Positions 49,720 to 60,731 of a stretch of DNA of 64,000 nt are shown piece after piece. The position numbers were made by a program, and so were the translations under genes. A model generated the notes under the pieces. It made no database searches. It was not told the origin of the DNA and saw only the letters and a program-made list of their open reading frames with translations. Within the stretch, counting starts at the first letter, position 1, and the number at the start of each line of letters is the position of its first letter. The DNA is taken from positions 239,885-303,884 of the forward strand of contig NZ_AOCG01000012.1 in the NCBI RefSeq assembly GCF_000525795.1, written 5' to 3'. The DNA is from Listeria aquatica FSL S10-1188 (GTDB taxonomy: Bacteria > Bacillota > Bacilli > Lactobacillales > Listeriaceae).

Positions 49720-50473
49720 AGTGCGTCCCCTCCTGTTCCGTATAATTATTTCCGGTCACTTCCATTTCCAGGTCCTCAAGATAAAGCCCATAATCACGTG
49801 CCGACCCGTCGAACAAAACTTTTTGATTCAAGCTTACGACATGATCCACATACTGGCTTACTGCTAAAAGATCATGTGTCACTAAAAGGAGCGTCATCCC
49901 TTCTTCGAGATTGAGCTTCCTAAGTAGCTCATAAAAAGACTGAACATTCCGCGCATCCACACCTACAGTAGGTTCATCTAAAATAAGTAGTTCAGGTTTA
50001 CTCACAAGGGAACGTGCGATAAAAACTCGTTGCTGCTGTCCTCCTGAAAGCTCCCCGATATTACGATTTAAAAACGCCGTCATCGAAACCTTCTCAAGTG
50101 CTTCGTAAATCTCGCGTTGATCTTGTTTATTTAACAATGAAAACAACCCTTTTTTCTTAGTTAATCCGCTAGCTACAATTTCTTTCACAGTTGCAGGAAA
50201 TGCGGAGTTAAAAGAATTGGCTTTTTGTGAAACAAAACCGATTTTTTCCCGCTCTTTGAACTCACTACTGTCTTCTCCAAAAAGCGAAATCGTCCCCTTC
50301 TGGATTTTGAGTAAACCCAGAATTAATTTCAATAAAGTAGACTTTCCGGAACCATTTGGTCCGATCAGCCCTGTGAAACTTCCCTTTTCAATATCCATCG
50401 AAATTCCTTCTAAAACCTCTTCTCGGTCATAATGAAAAGATAAGTTTGAAACCTGCAGTACCGCTTCTTTCAA
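49694..50473 (-). CDS. zurA: zinc ABC transporter ATP-binding protein ZurA
   Basis: 259 residues. Walker A GPNGSGKST at about 37-45, signature Leu-Ser-Gly-Gly-Gln, Walker B Leu-Leu-Ile-Leu-Asp-Glu-Pro, switch Thr-His-Asp. The C-terminal tail has a His/Cys-containing end (Thr-His-Cys-Asp-Cys-His) that might bind zinc. First gene of zurAMR, with a SigA promoter and Zur box directly upstream. Start ATG with AAAGGAGTGG before it. Confidence 0.93.
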   Translation of the reverse strand: MKEAVLQVSNLSFHYDREEVLEGISMDIEKGSFTGLIGPNGSGKSTLLKLILGLLKIQKGTISLFGEDSSEFKEREKIGFVSQKANSFNSAFPATVKEIVASGLTKKKGLFSLLNKQDQREIYEALEKVSMTAFLNRNIGELSGGQQQRVFIARSLVSKPELLILDEPTVGVDARNVQSFYELLRKLNLEEGMTLLLVTHDLLAVSQYVDHVVSLNQKVLFDGSARDYGLYLEDLEMEVTGNNYTEQEGTHCDCHSLSV

Positions 50474-50510
50474 TTTGTTCCACTCCTTTAATGCCTTGCT
50501 CGCATTTTAC

Positions 50511-50539
50511 ATTATAGCGGACTTTTGGTAAAATGTAAA
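50511..50539 (-). promoter_or_regulatory. SigA promoter of the zurAMR operon
   Basis: TTTACA (50534-50539), 17 bases, TATAAT (50511-50516) on the minus strand. The -35 box overlaps the edge of the Zur box. Confidence 0.8.
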
Positions 50540-50556
50540 TCGAAATCATTTCGATT
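50538..50556. promoter_or_regulatory. Zur box
   Basis: Perfect 9-1-9 inverted repeat AATCGAAAT-C-ATTTCGATT, matching the form of the Gram-positive Zur operator (AATCGTAAT-N-ATTACGATT) with one paired change. It touches the zurA -35 box. Confidence 0.8.
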
Positions 50557-50627
50557 AAGAGGAAATGTGATTAAACTTTCTTAATTGAGGGAATAACCTT
50601 GACAGGAAGGAGAGGAAGACTTTACAT

Positions 50628-51321
50628 ATGCAAATCATTTGGATGTTTTTAACTTATTTGGCAATGCTTGCCTTCCATCTTGTTGCAGAATGGCTACCTC
50701 TTAATGGAATGACAGCAAATGCAGTAAATAAGGAATATCAAGCTTCACTCTTACCAGCTGATTTCGGATTTATCATCTGGGGAGTGATTTGCCTAGCTCT
50801 ATTTATCAGCATGATAAGCGTTGCAAGTGGAAAAACTCAAGTCAGTCCAAGATGGGTTCCCACCTTTATCACTAGTAATTTTTTTAAGTATTTTCTTCAC
50901 GATTAGTTGGCACTACAATTGGATTTTTCTTTCAGTTATCCTTTTGTTTCTTTGGCTTATAGCGATTTATCGTTTATATCAAGAATTAGATTGGCGAAAA
51001 AAATGGGTTCGTTTCCCAATTTCTCTTTATTTGGGGGGACTTTCCGTTTCCTTATTGATCGTTTTTGATATTTACTTAGCGAAGATTCATGCCGAAATGG
51101 GAAATGCTTTCCCTATTCTTCTTTTACTAATTGGATTTTTAGCTGCTTTTACATTGCGTTACCGGGAACAAAATTTGACCTATCCACTTGCTGTCATTTG
51201 GCTTTACGTGAGTATCTTTTTCGGGCAACTAAGAGAAAATACTGGAATCGCTTATCTCGCAGTCCTTCTAGCTATCCTATTAGTTTGCACATATTTTTTC
51301 AGACGACCAAGAGTAAAATAA
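50628..51321 (+). CDS. TspO/MBR-like membrane protein (frameshifted)
   Basis: About 230 residues once joined, with five to six membrane helices. The N-terminal part (Asn-Gly-Met-Thr, then Pro-Ala-Asp-Phe-Gly-Phe-Ile-Ile-Trp-Gly-Val-Ile) matches the tryptophan-rich sensory protein family. The first frame ends at 50906; the second, from about 50860, carries the rest. One base too many around 50860-50863 (CCC) would join them as Val-Pro-Pro-Leu. Divergent from zurA with the Zur box between, though I see no good promoter for it there. Family assignment is moderate. Confidence 0.68.
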
Positions 51322-51366
51322 AAAAGAAAAGGCCCGCAGAAACTTCCTGCAAAGCCTTTTCTTTTT
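51319..51366. terminator. bidirectional terminator between the TspO-like gene and ppaC
   Basis: 13-bp outer stem AAAAAGAAAAGGC with its complement and an inner GCAG/CTGC; T tracts on both strands. Confidence 0.85.
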
Positions 51367-52291
51367 ATTTGGTAAAAATTTCAGTAAGAACAGGAACGAC
51401 TTGTTTTTTTCGAGAAACAACGCCAAGAAGCGGTGCTTTATGATCAACAAGCGTTACATGATAAGCTTGTTCGACAGCTTGTGTTTTTTCACCATAAGCA
51501 ATGCCAACAGAATCATTTGTTAAGATATTTGTTACAACAAAAAGATAAAGATCGAGACCTTTGTCTGCGGTGGTTTTTGTAATAACTGGCTCTACTTCCT
51601 CCATGCGAGAAAGCACATCATTTTCGTCTACCACATTGATTTGAGCGATCTCTACTTTTGCACCGCCCATTTCGAATTCTTTAGCGTCAAGTAAAAGTTC
51701 AGCTACTGTTTTAGTGCTAACATCCGCTCCAGCACGAAGCATAGCCATACCATACTCTTCAAGGTTAAGCCCCGCAATAACAGCCAGTTCATCGGCTGCT
51801 TTTTTGTCTTCTTCCGTACATGTCGGCGATTTAAACAGCAAAGTATCGGAAATAATTGCCGAAACCATTAGTTGTGCTGTTACTTTCGGAATAGCGATTC
51901 CTTTTTCATGGAATAATTTTGTAAGAATGGTTGCTGTACAGCCAACTGGTTCAGCTCTATAGTAAAGCGGATCGGCTGTTTCAAAATTTGCAATCCGGTG
52001 ATGATCAACAACGCTATGTACCGTTACATTCGCAATGTCATCTACACTTTGTTGAGCTTCATTGTGGTCAACAAGGCAAACCGTGCTCACTTCATTCGAA
52101 ACTGTTTCTACAAGCCGAGGGGCTGATACAGAAGCTTCAGCTAATACAAAAGCTGTTTCTGAGTTTATTTCGCCAAGCCGAACAGCTTCAACTTCTTTAC
52201 CTTCTGCTTTTTTAAGTTCACTGAATGCAATTGCTGAACAAATCGCATCAGTATCCGGGTTTTTATGCCCAAAAACTAACATTTTTTCCAT
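51365..52291 (-). CDS. ppaC: manganese-dependent inorganic pyrophosphatase (family II)
   Basis: Hydrolyses pyrophosphate in the cytosol. 308 residues of the DHH/DHHA2 family. Metal motifs Gly-His-Lys-Asn-Pro-Asp-Thr-Asp (8-15), Val-Asp-His-Asn-Glu, and Asp-His-His-Arg-Ile are intact. The C-terminal DHHA2 domain ends with Arg-Lys-Lys-Gln, the substrate-binding segment. Single gene. ATG after AAAGGAGAGAGG. Confidence 0.95.
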   Translation of the reverse strand: MEKMLVFGHKNPDTDAICSAIAFSELKKAEGKEVEAVRLGEINSETAFVLAEASVSAPRLVETVSNEVSTVCLVDHNEAQQSVDDIANVTVHSVVDHHRIANFETADPLYYRAEPVGCTATILTKLFHEKGIAIPKVTAQLMVSAIISDTLLFKSPTCTEEDKKAADELAVIAGLNLEEYGMAMLRAGADVSTKTVAELLLDAKEFEMGGAKVEIAQINVVDENDVLSRMEEVEPVITKTTADKGLDLYLFVVTNILTNDSVGIAYGEKTQAVEQAYHVTLVDHKAPLLGVVSRKKQVVPVLTEIFTK

Positions 52292-52323
52292 ATTTCCTCT
52301 CTCCTTTAACCTCTACTAGTTTA

Positions 52324-53217
52324 TCATTGCGCAAGAATTTTCGAAAGTAGTTCGGGATCAAAAGTCCCATCTCGCAACATCGCAATTTCAAATTTATAAG
52401 GCGGCTTCTTATTTTTCTTGTCTTCACCTACATATGGAGTTTCCAAAATCTTAGGCCGATCCATCAATTGCGGATGGTGTACGACATAGTGAAGTGCATC
52501 AAAACCAATATACCCAAAGCCAATATTGGCATGACGGTCTTTATGCGCTGCGCGTTCATTTTTACTATCATTGATATGAAGTACTTTTAAGCGATCCAGC
52601 CCAATGATTTTATCAAATTCATTAAGGACACCATCAAAATCGTTGACAATATCATATCCAGCATCATGTACGTGACAAGTATCAAACGTAACCGATAAAA
52701 GTTCGTTATGCGTGACGCCTTCAATAATTTGTGCTAACTCCTCAAAAGTCCTGCCGATTTCAGTTCCTTTACCTGCCATAGTTTCAAGAGCAATTTGGAC
52801 ATCATGCTTTGGATCAAGTGCTTCATTTAAACCTTTAATGATTTGTTTAATCCCCGCATCAACCCCTTCTCCAACATGCGCTCCGGGATGAAGCACAATT
52901 TGTTTGGCTGAAAGCGCAGCTGTTCGCTCAATTTCTTGCTGTAAAAAATTCACGCCCAGTTCGTAAGTTTCTGGTTTAACAGTATTCCCAATGTTGATAA
53001 TATAAGGAGCGTGCACGACAATATCGTCCATATTGTTTTCTTTCATATGGGCAAGTCCTGCATCAATATTTAGTTCATCAATCGGTTTACGCCGCGTGTT
53101 TTGCGGCGCTCCCGTATATATCATGAAAGTGTTGGCTTCATAAGAAAGCGCCTCTTCACTTGCCCCGAGTAACATTTTCTTACCGCTCATGGATACATGC
53201 GAACCAATTCTCAACAT
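52324..53217 (-). CDS. nfo: endonuclease IV
   Basis: AP endonuclease for base excision repair. 297 residues, TIM barrel with three zinc ions. Zinc ligands are seen in His-Pro-Gly-Ala-His, Leu-Glu-Thr-Met-Ala, Asp-Thr-Cys-His, Asp-x-His...His-Ile-Asn-Asp-Ser and Asp-Arg-His-Ala-Asn-Ile-Gly. Directly downstream of cshB, with the ribosome site overlapping its stop, so the two are co-transcribed. Confidence 0.95.
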   Translation of the reverse strand: MLRIGSHVSMSGKKMLLGASEEALSYEANTFMIYTGAPQNTRRKPIDELNIDAGLAHMKENNMDDIVVHAPYIINIGNTVKPETYELGVNFLQQEIERTAALSAKQIVLHPGAHVGEGVDAGIKQIIKGLNEALDPKHDVQIALETMAGKGTEIGRTFEELAQIIEGVTHNELLSVTFDTCHVHDAGYDIVNDFDGVLNEFDKIIGLDRLKVLHINDSKNERAAHKDRHANIGFGYIGFDALHYVVHHPQLMDRPKILETPYVGEDKKNKKPPYKFEIAMLRDGTFDPELLSKILAQ

Positions 53218-53219
53218 AA

Positions 53220-54538
53220 TTATTTTTTCCCCCGATTCTTTTTCCGATTTTCGCGCCGTTTGATCTCTGCCATTTTATAATTGATTTTCTTTTTATAACC
53301 TGGCTTACGCTTTTGTTGTGCTTTTTTCCGCATTCCAATTTCACGTGGATCAGCGGACTCACGTTTTGCCTCACGTTTCGCACGTTTATTTCGGTCAAAG
53401 GTTTCAACAAATTCTCCTTGTTTCAGTTCCATGTGTTTAAATGTGATACCACGCTTTTCAAGTTGATTAAGTTGATCCTCATCACGAGATTCAAAAATAG
53501 TAAGGGCAATCCCACTATGTCCAGCTCTTCCAGTTCGACCAGTCCGGTGAATATAAAAATCATTATCTTCTGGAAGCTCAAAGTTAATGACATGGCTAAT
53601 GCCTTGTACGTCGATTCCGCGTGCCACTAAATCTGTTGCCACGATATACTGAAAATCCATATTTTCAATTTGTTTCATTGCTCGTTTCCGTTCACGAGGT
53701 GGCACATCCCCATGTACTTTTGCTACTTTAAGTCCTTCACCCACAAGATACTCGTGAATTTGATCTGCCGTTTGCTTCGTGTTCGCAAATACAATCGCAA
53801 GAAACGGCTGGAAAGTTAAAAGAGACTCCTTTAGCAACTCGAGCTTGTTCCGACTTTTAAGTGGAAGCAGCCAGTGTTCAATAGTTTGTGCAGAAACCGC
53901 TTCTGGCGCGATATGCTCAAAGCGAGGATTCTCCATGTATTTTTTTCAAAAAAAGGTTTTAATTTTTCGGGTATAGTCGCTGAAAAAACTAACATTTGCA
54001 AATTAGGAGGCATTTTCCCAGCAATTTGGTCGACATCATTTAAAAAGCCCATATCAAGTGTCATATCTGCTTCATCAATCACAAGAATTTCAGCAGTATA
54101 GACAAAAAGTGCTTTTTCACGAATCATATCATTGATCCGTCCAGGAGTTCCAACAATAATTTGGGGTTGATTTTTAAGCTTTTCGATTGTACGCTGCTTA
54201 TCCGTTCCCCCAATTAAAAGTTGCGCCGAAATTTCATCCGGACTATGTTTCGTGATTTTTTTGATTTCATGATAAATTTGACTCGCAAGCTCACGACTAG
54301 GTGCTGTAATAACTGCAAAAACACCTTCTCTTTTGGGATCAAGTTTTTCTAAGATCGGTAGCAAAAATGTGTGTGTTTTTCCTGTTCCTGTTTTAGACTG
54401 TCCGATAATGCTTTCTCCACGCAAAACTCCTGGAATCAGCTTTTGTTGGACAGGGGTTGGCTCATAAAACCCAAGCGAGTTAATCGCTGTATTGATAAAA
54501 GGCTTAAAACCAAACTGGTCGAACCTTGTTTTTTTCAT
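53220..54538 (-). CDS. cshB: DEAD-box RNA helicase CshB (frameshifted)
   Basis: Cold-shock type RNA helicase. Corrected length 439 residues. Q motif, Walker A [15 protein letters not shown], and His-Arg-Thr-Gly-Arg-Thr-Gly-Arg are all present. One base is missing in the run at 53940-53946, between the two RecA-like domains. The last 60 or so residues are strongly basic, an RNA-binding tail. ATG with an extended -10 promoter upstream. It is followed by nfo. Confidence 0.9.
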
Positions 54539-54572
54539 AAATTCACTTCACTCCGTTTCAGTTTCTTGTGCC

Positions 54573-54581
54573 ATTATACCA
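54573..54581 (-). promoter_or_regulatory. extended -10 promoter of cshB-nfo
   Basis: TG-G-TATAAT on the minus strand, 35 bases before the cshB ATG. Weak -35. Confidence 0.5.
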
Positions 54582-54618
54582 CTCCCAGGCGTTTCCTGCG
54601 ACAAAAAACGAGAAAATC

Positions 54619-54647
54619 TAGCCAAAAAGTCATTTCTCTTATATAAT
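54619..54647 (+). promoter_or_regulatory. probable promoter of ispH
   Basis: TAGCCA (54619-54624), 17 bases, TATAAT (54642-54647). Good -10, moderate -35. Confidence 0.5.
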
Positions 54648-54687
54648 GAAAATTGTAAACTGCCTACTTAGGAGGAAAAGAACACGG

Positions 54688-55686
54688 ATGGAGATTATTA
54701 AAATCAGCCCGCGTGGCTATTGTTATGGCGTTGTTGATGCAATGGTGATTGCTAAAAACGCTTCGCTTGATCCAAATTTACCAAGACCCATTCATATTTT
54801 AGGAATGATTGTTCATAATAAACACGTAACCGATGCGTTTGAAGAAATCGGAATTCATACCTTGATGGGGAAAACCGAGAGGAAATTCTTGAACAAATTG
54901 ATACTGGTACCGTCATTTTTACGGCGCATGGTATTTCACCACGGGTTAAAGAACTTGCAAAAGAAAAAGGGCTTGTAACGATTGATGCTACTTGTCCAGA
55001 TGTCATGCGGACTTATGATTTAATTTTAGAAAAAAAAAGCAGCTGGCTTTCAAATTATTTATATCGGTAAAAAAGGACATCCTGAGCCTGAAGGAGCATA
55101 CGGGACCGCGCCAGATGTTGTCCATCTCGTTGAAACGACCGCAGACATTGATGCCTTGCAATTTTCAGCGCAAGATAAAATTTTTGTCACCAATCAAACG
55201 ACAATGAGTCAATGGGATGTACTTGATTTGATGGATTACATTCATGAGCGCTATCCGCAAGCGGAGAATCATAAAGAAATTTGCATGGCTACACAAGTCC
55301 GCCAAGAAGCGGTTGCTGAACAAGCAAAAGGCGCTGATTTAACAATCGTAGTTGGCGATCCACGGAGTAATAATACGAACCGATTAGCACAAGTATCAGA
55401 AGAAAAGGCTGGTGTTAAGGCATACCGCGTGGCAGATGTCACAGAAATCGAACTAGACTGGCTGAAAAATGCTCAGAAAGTGGCCATCACAGCTGGCGCG
55501 AGTACACCAACGCAAGTAATCCGTGAAGTTCTCATTTTTCTCGATCAATTCGATCCTGCCGATAAAAGCACTTGGGAAAAACATCATGAACTCAATGCCG
55601 ATTCCATTTTACCACGAGCTAAAAAGAAAAATATGGAAGAAAAACGACGTGCTCGCCTTGAACATTTAAAAAATGGCGGCCGTTAG
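54688..55686 (+). CDS. ispH: 4-hydroxy-3-methylbut-2-enyl diphosphate reductase IspH (two frameshifts)
   Basis: Last MEP enzyme, converting HMBPP to IPP and DMAPP with a 4Fe-4S cluster. Cysteines are in Gly-Tyr-Cys-Tyr-Gly, Asp-Ala-Thr-Cys-Pro and Glu-Ile-Cys-Met-Ala-Thr, and Thr-Ala-His-Gly and Thr-Asn-Gln-Thr-Thr are visible. As given, one base is missing near 54859-54863 and there is one A too many in the run at 55030-55038. The corrections cancel and give 332 residues. The start is ATG 54688 after TAGGAGGAAAA; an earlier in-frame ATG at 54646 lies in the promoter. Confidence 0.88.
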
Positions 55687-55695
55687 TTAATACCC

Positions 55696-55733
55696 AAAAA
55701 GGCGCTTTCCTAGTTAGTAGGAAAGCGCCTTTT
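55696..55733. terminator. bidirectional terminator between ispH and yqfO
   Basis: 15-bp stem AAAAGGCGCTTTCCT/AGGAAAGCGCCTTTT with a seven-base loop. Confidence 0.9.
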
Positions 55734-55740
55734 CATTTGT

Positions 55741-56862
55741 TTATAAAAAAGTAAACGGATCTGTATTTTTCTCAGACACAACAAGTTCAACTTCGATACC
55801 TTGTTCCTTAGAACGTTCTTCAAATTCAGCCTTCAAATAACTTTTCATAACTTTTTCAATGTTATGCCCAGCATCAATAGTTGGTAGCCCAATCGCAAGC
55901 AAGTCATGACCAGTGTGATAATAAATGTCCCCTGTGATTAGCACATCTGCACCGCTTCGTTTCGCGTCGTGAATGAATTTATTTCCATCTCCACCAAGCA
56001 CCGCCACTTTTTTCACTTTTGTTTCTGGATCCCCAATCAGTCGGAGATGTTCGATTGATAAAACGCCCTTCACAATGTCAACAAAGACTTCAAGCGGCAT
56101 CTCTTTTGCGAGAGTGCCAACTCGTCCAAGTCCCTCTACATGTTTCAGTCCTTCAAGTGGATATAAATCAATAGCCGGTTCCTCATACGGATGAGCCGCC
56201 TTTACTGCCTTAACAGCTTGGAGCGCCAAATCTTCCGTGATAATCGCTTCAAGCCGAACTTCGTCGACATGTGCGAGCTCACCTTTCTTGCCTATTGTTG
56301 GGCTTGCTTTTTCACTGGGCTTGAATTTCCCTGTTCCCATCACTTCAAAGCTACACGACTCATACTCTGTCCCGATTTGACCAGCTCCGTTATTCATCAA
56401 AACTTGACGAACTGTTTCACACGATTCTTTTGGCACAAAAACAACGACTTTCAAGTATTTCTCAACATGCGTCGGTACAATAACCTCCGTCTCTTTTAAT
56501 TCGAGCAAATTGGCTAATATATCATTAACGCCACCTTTTGCAATATCTAAATTCGTATGGGCTGCATAAACAATAATGTCATGTTTGATTAGTTTGCGAA
56601 TCATCCGTCCTTGTGCAGTTTCCATATCAATTTTATGTACAGGACGGAATAAGAATGGGTGATGCGCGATGATCATATCCACTCCTTGCTCGATAGCTTC
56701 TTCCACAACATCTTCAAGCACATCTAACGTAAACATAATCTTGCGTACCTTTTTTGAAAGATCGCCTAGCTGTAAGCCAGTAGGGTCACTTTCCATCGCC
56801 AATTTTCTTGGGACAATTTTTTCAAGCATCGCTACAAATTCATGACCATTTGCCGTTTTCAT
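55741..56862 (-). CDS. yqfO: NIF3/YqfO family dinuclear metal protein
   Basis: 373 residues: two NIF3 halves (about 1-125 and 235-370) with a PII-like insert between them, the typical long form of Firmicutes. Metal-binding His-His-Pro and a late Asp-Ala-Gly-His-Asn are visible. Some members act as GTP cyclohydrolase-like or other hydrolases, but the role is not settled. Its ATG overlaps the trmK stop by four bases. Confidence 0.9.
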   Translation of the reverse strand: MKTANGHEFVAMLEKIVPRKLAMESDPTGLQLGDLSKKVRKIMFTLDVLEDVVEEAIEQGVDMIIAHHPFLFRPVHKIDMETAQGRMIRKLIKHDIIVYAAHTNLDIAKGGVNDILANLLELKETEVIVPTHVEKYLKVVVFVPKESCETVRQVLMNNGAGQIGTEYESCSFEVMGTGKFKPSEKASPTIGKKGELAHVDEVRLEAIITEDLALQAVKAVKAAHPYEEPAIDLYPLEGLKHVEGLGRVGTLAKEMPLEVFVDIVKGVLSIEHLRLIGDPETKVKKVAVLGGDGNKFIHDAKRSGADVLITGDIYYHTGHDLLAIGLPTIDAGHNIEKVMKSYLKAEFEERSKEQGIEVELVVSEKNTDPFTFL

Positions 56863-57561
56863 TTCAACACATCCTCTACTCGTTTTATTTGAGCGTGAAG
56901 TTCCGCAAGTTTCGCTTCATTTTCCAAAGTCTTTCCTTGCTTTTCAATGTTTTCCGTGATTTTCTTCCAAGTGTCTCGTTCATGTTGCCATTTAGTACGG
57001 AATATGGCATTTTTTTTCTTTTAATAACAAGGGGCCAAAAAACAATTCATCTTCTGAATAATCCACAGGCTCATTCGAACGCTCTAATACTAAAATTTCA
57101 TAGATTTTATGATCTTCTTCAATTATCTCTTCTGCTGTAATCTGAAATTGCTCACGCGCACCCCACTCGCGTATCCTCTTTGCAGCAATGTTCGGCTGCA
57201 AAATTAATCGCTTAACACGGGCGAGCTTCCTTTTGCCATTTTCTAAAATATTGGCAATAAGGGGTCCGCCCATTCCCGCGACCACAACCGTATCCACTTC
57301 GTCAGACGGCTCTAGCACTTCAAGCCCGTCTCCTTTTCTAACAGAAATTTGAGCAAGAAGTCCAGTTTTTTCTACTTGATCTTGCGCTGATCGAAATGGA
57401 CCATCCGCGATTTCGCCTGCAATAGCAAAACTCGCAAAACCTTTAAGGACAGCATAACATGGTAAATAAGCATGGTCACTGCCAATATCCGCAATTCGAC
57501 TTTGGGGTTCAATAAAGTGCGCTACTTTTTCCAAGCGTTTCGACAATTTTTGTTCGTTCAT
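56859..57561 (-). CDS. trmK: tRNA (adenine-N1)-methyltransferase TrmK (frameshifted)
   Basis: Methylates A22 of tRNA. Rossmann SAM-binding motif Asp-Ile-Gly-Ser-Asp-His-Ala-Tyr (about 25-32) and Ala-Gly-Met-Gly-Gly for the target-binding loop. The open frame ends at 56992. Removing one base from the run at 57010-57017 restores the C-terminal coiled-coil domain and a stop at 56859 that overlaps yqfO, for 233 residues. That overlap strongly supports the correction. Confidence 0.89.
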
Positions 57562-57594
57562 ATAGTCACCTCAAGCATCTTTATCTTTAGCAAA

Positions 57595-57621
57595 CGCCAC
57601 ATCCGAATCCAGAATGTGGCG
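57595..57621 (-). terminator. possible terminator after sigA
   Basis: Stem CGCCACAT/ATGTGGCG; the T tract on the minus strand is short (GTTTGC), so termination may be partial. Confidence 0.55.
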
Positions 57622-57633
57622 TGGCTTAAGTTT

Positions 57634-58755
57634 TTACTCTAAAAAGTCTTTCAATTGTTTACTTCTGCTTGGATGACGGAGCTTCCGAAGCGCTTTAGCT
57701 TCAATTTGTCGAATCCGCTCACGAGTAACTCCAAACACACGTCCAACTTCTTCTAAAGTACGTGTTCTGCCATCGTCTAAGCCAAAGCGGAGACGCAGAA
57801 CATTTTCCTCACGATCAGTAAGCGTATCTAGCACATCTTCAAGTTGTTCTTTGAGTAATTCATAAGCCGCATGATCAGAAGGAGAAGTTGCTTCCTGATC
57901 TTCAATAAAGTCTCCCAAGTGAGAATCGTCCTCTTCTCCAATCGGTGTTTCAAGTGAAACCGGCTCTTGAGCAATCTTAAGAATTTCACGTACTTTTTCA
58001 GTAGGCAAATCCATTTCTTCTCCAATTTCTTCCGGTGATGGATCACGACCAAGATCTTGTAAAAGCGAACGCTGTACCCGAATCAGTTTGTTAATGGTTT
58101 CAACCATGTGAACGGGAATCCGGATAGTACGAGCTTGGTCTGCAATAGCTCTTGTAATCGCTTGACGAATCCACCACGTTGCATAGGTACTGAATTTAAA
58201 GCCTTTATTAAAGTCGAACTTTTCAACAGCTTTCATAAGACCCATGTTTCCTTCTTGAATCAAGTCAAGAAACAGCATTCCACGTCCCACATAACGTTTG
58301 GCGATACTCACAACTAGACGTAAGTTAGCTTCTGCAAGACGTCCCTTTGCTTCGATGTCACCTTTTTCAATCCGTTTGGCAAGGGCAATTTCCTCATCGG
58401 CAGAAAGCAGATCAACTCGCCCAATTTCCTTCAAATACATTCTGACAGGGTCATTGATCTTCACGCCAGGTGGTACACTCATATCCGTCAAATCAAATTC
58501 TTCATTTTCTTCTTTTACGAGTTCTTTCTCGTCTGGATCCGCATCATCGTCGTCATCAGCCACTTCAATCCCAACTTGTGTTAGATGCTCCAAAAATTCA
58601 TCCATTTGATCAGAATCAAGCGTAAAAGGAGCTAATTTGGCAGCAATATTACTGTAGGTTAAGATCCCTACTTTTTTACCCTCTCCAATTAGGGCTTCTT
58701 TAACTTGTTCAACTGTTTCAGTACTTTGTTTTACATTTTCTTGTTTTTCACTCAT
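57634..58755 (-). CDS. sigA: primary RNA polymerase sigma factor SigA
   Basis: Housekeeping sigma factor (RpoD). 373 residues: region 1.1 (about 10-65), an acidic linker (about 70-95), 1.2, region 2 (with Tyr-Ala-Thr-Trp-Trp-Ile-Arg-Gln for -10 melting), region 3 and region 4.2 ([10 protein letters not shown]) for the -35. The ATG at 58755 follows AGGAGGAAG; an upstream in-frame ATG at 58776 overlaps that site. Last gene of the yaiI-dnaG-sigA operon. Confidence 0.96.
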   Translation of the reverse strand: MSEKQENVKQSTETVEQVKEALIGEGKKVGILTYSNIAAKLAPFTLDSDQMDEFLEHLTQVGIEVADDDDDADPDEKELVKEENEEFDLTDMSVPPGVKINDPVRMYLKEIGRVDLLSADEEIALAKRIEKGDIEAKGRLAEANLRLVVSIAKRYVGRGMLFLDLIQEGNMGLMKAVEKFDFNKGFKFSTYATWWIRQAITRAIADQARTIRIPVHMVETINKLIRVQRSLLQDLGRDPSPEEIGEEMDLPTEKVREILKIAQEPVSLETPIGEEDDSHLGDFIEDQEATSPSDHAAYELLKEQLEDVLDTLTDREENVLRLRFGLDDGRTRTLEEVGRVFGVTRERIRQIEAKALRKLRHPSRSKQLKDFLE

Positions 58756-58847
58756 ACTGCTGCTTCCTCCTCTCAAAATACTGCCCGCTCACGGATACTC
58801 ATTTATCCATACCATTATTCGGCAGTTTTAAAACGTTTCACACTATT

Positions 58848-60731
58848 TTAAAGTTCGTAATCTCCTTTTGCTAACTTCTGACGTAAGGAAATAAATTCCA
58901 TAAGAGCTTGTTTCGCACCCTCCTGATCCCCTAGACGATCTTTTTCACTAGCTTCTGCTTTCTTTTTGCTTAATACGGTCTAATAAAATTTGTTTTTTTT
59001 AAGCTATTAATATAATCCAAGTATTCATCAGAGGTTGCTTCTTCCGGTGTTTCAAGCATAACAAGTTCAGAAACTAAATTTTTCAGTGCCGGATCCGTCA
59101 AATAATCCATAAATCGATTTGGATCCGCCCCATTCCCATCTAAATAATAGGCCATTAAATGCGTATATAAAGCTTGAAACTCATCGTGTTGGAACGTGAG
59201 CCCATCCAAAAGCTGATGGATTGCAGAAAAAGCCTCCTCACTTCCAATCATCGCTTTCATCAATAGATATTCAGAAGCATGGTAAGCTTGAAGCGTTTGT
59301 CTAACTGGCTGAGCACTTACTAAGCCACCATAAAAATCATCAGGAGGTGGTGCTAGGTCAAGCAAAAAATCGTCTTCAGCAGAAACCCTTTTAGAGGAAC
59401 CTTTTTGCTCCACAATTTTTTGCTGAAGTTGCTCTTTTAAAGCCGGAATCGAGATCTCAAATTCGTCAGCTAGTTGCTTCAAATAAAGTTCACGCTCAAC
59501 CGCTTGGCTTAATTTCCCAATTTCAGTCAGCGCTTCATCCATATATTGCAATCGTTCTGAATCATTTTGCAAGTTTCGCTTTTTCCGCAAATAAAAGAGC
59601 TTATAAGCAGTCCAAGTCATTCGCTCATGCAAATAGACTTCCAAAAAACGTTCAGCCCCGTATTCCTTAATAAATTCATCGGGGTCTTTCCCGCCAGGAA
59701 GCGCTAAAACAAAAATCTCCATCCGACTTTTTTCTTCTAATAAAAGTCCAGCTTTATAGGCTGCCTCAATTCCGGCTCGGTCGCCATCATAACTAATAAC
59801 CGCTCGATTAGCAATCCGGCGAACAAGTCCGATATGCTCTTCTGTTAAGCTTGTTCCCATCGAAGCAATTCCGTTTACAAGACCGGCATCAGCTGCAGAA
59901 ATGACATCCATAAATCCTTCAAGAAGTAGCACTTCTTCTCGCTTTCTGATTTCTGTTCGGCCTTCTGAAAAATGATAAAGTAGTCGTCTTTTATTAAACA
60001 AAGGTGTTTCCGGCGTATTTAAATATTTGGGGCCATTTTCCTGATCGATCAATCGACCCGAAAAACCAACGAGTTGCCCCCGATCATCCGTGATTGGAAA
60101 CATGATGCGGCTCCGAAAACGGTCCACAACCGAGCCGTCTTCACGCTCAGTCAAAAGTCCTGCTTGGACCGCCAGTTCTAAATCTGCTCCTCGCTTTTCT
60201 AAAAACGAAGACACTGTTGCATGGTGATTTGGTGCAAATCCGATTTGAAATTCTGTCATGCTCGCCTCAGTCATGCCACGTTCTTTTAAATATTGTAACG
60301 CCTTATAACCTTCTTCTGTTTCCATTAATAGATAGTGATATAGCTTAGCAGCAAGCTGATTCAATTCGATCATTTTTTGCGCTTCGCTTGTCACACGTGG
60401 TCCATTTTCTTCTGATTCTGCAAGACTTTCTGGTAGGACTACATCTACATGGGTGAGGTCAGCTGTTTTTTTTTACAGATTCTACAAATGAAAGATGATC
60501 ATGCTCCATTAAAAACGAAAAGACATTTCCACCTTTTCCACAACCAAAACAATGAAAAATCTGCTTTTCAGGAGATACTGAAAACGAAGGTGTCTTCTCG
60601 CCATGAAATGGGCATAAGCCAATATAATTTCGCCCTTGTTTCTTGAGCTTGACGTAATTACCTATAACATCAACAATATCCGCTTGATTCCGGATCTGCT
60701 CAATCGTTTCCTCAGGAATTCTTTGAGTCAT
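58848..60731 (-). CDS. dnaG: DNA primase DnaG (three frameshifts)
   Basis: Makes RNA primers for replication. N-terminal zinc finger Cys-Pro-Phe-His...Cys-Phe-Gly-Cys (about 40-64), TOPRIM domain with Leu-Glu-Gly-Phe-Met-Asp and Asp-Gly-Asp-Arg-Ala-Gly, and a helicase-binding C-terminal domain. One excess base in each of the runs at 60466-60474, 58993-59000 and 58963-58967 breaks the frame. Corrected, it is 626 residues with a stop at 58848; as given, the main part ends at 58970. Being essential in bacteria, it argues that the shifts are sequencing errors. It overlaps the upstream gene by four bases. Confidence 0.9.

Noticed and set aside
58848..60731. dnaG as a true pseudogene
   Set aside because: The gene is essential in bacteria, all three breaks are in homopolymers, and the corrected protein has normal length and motifs.
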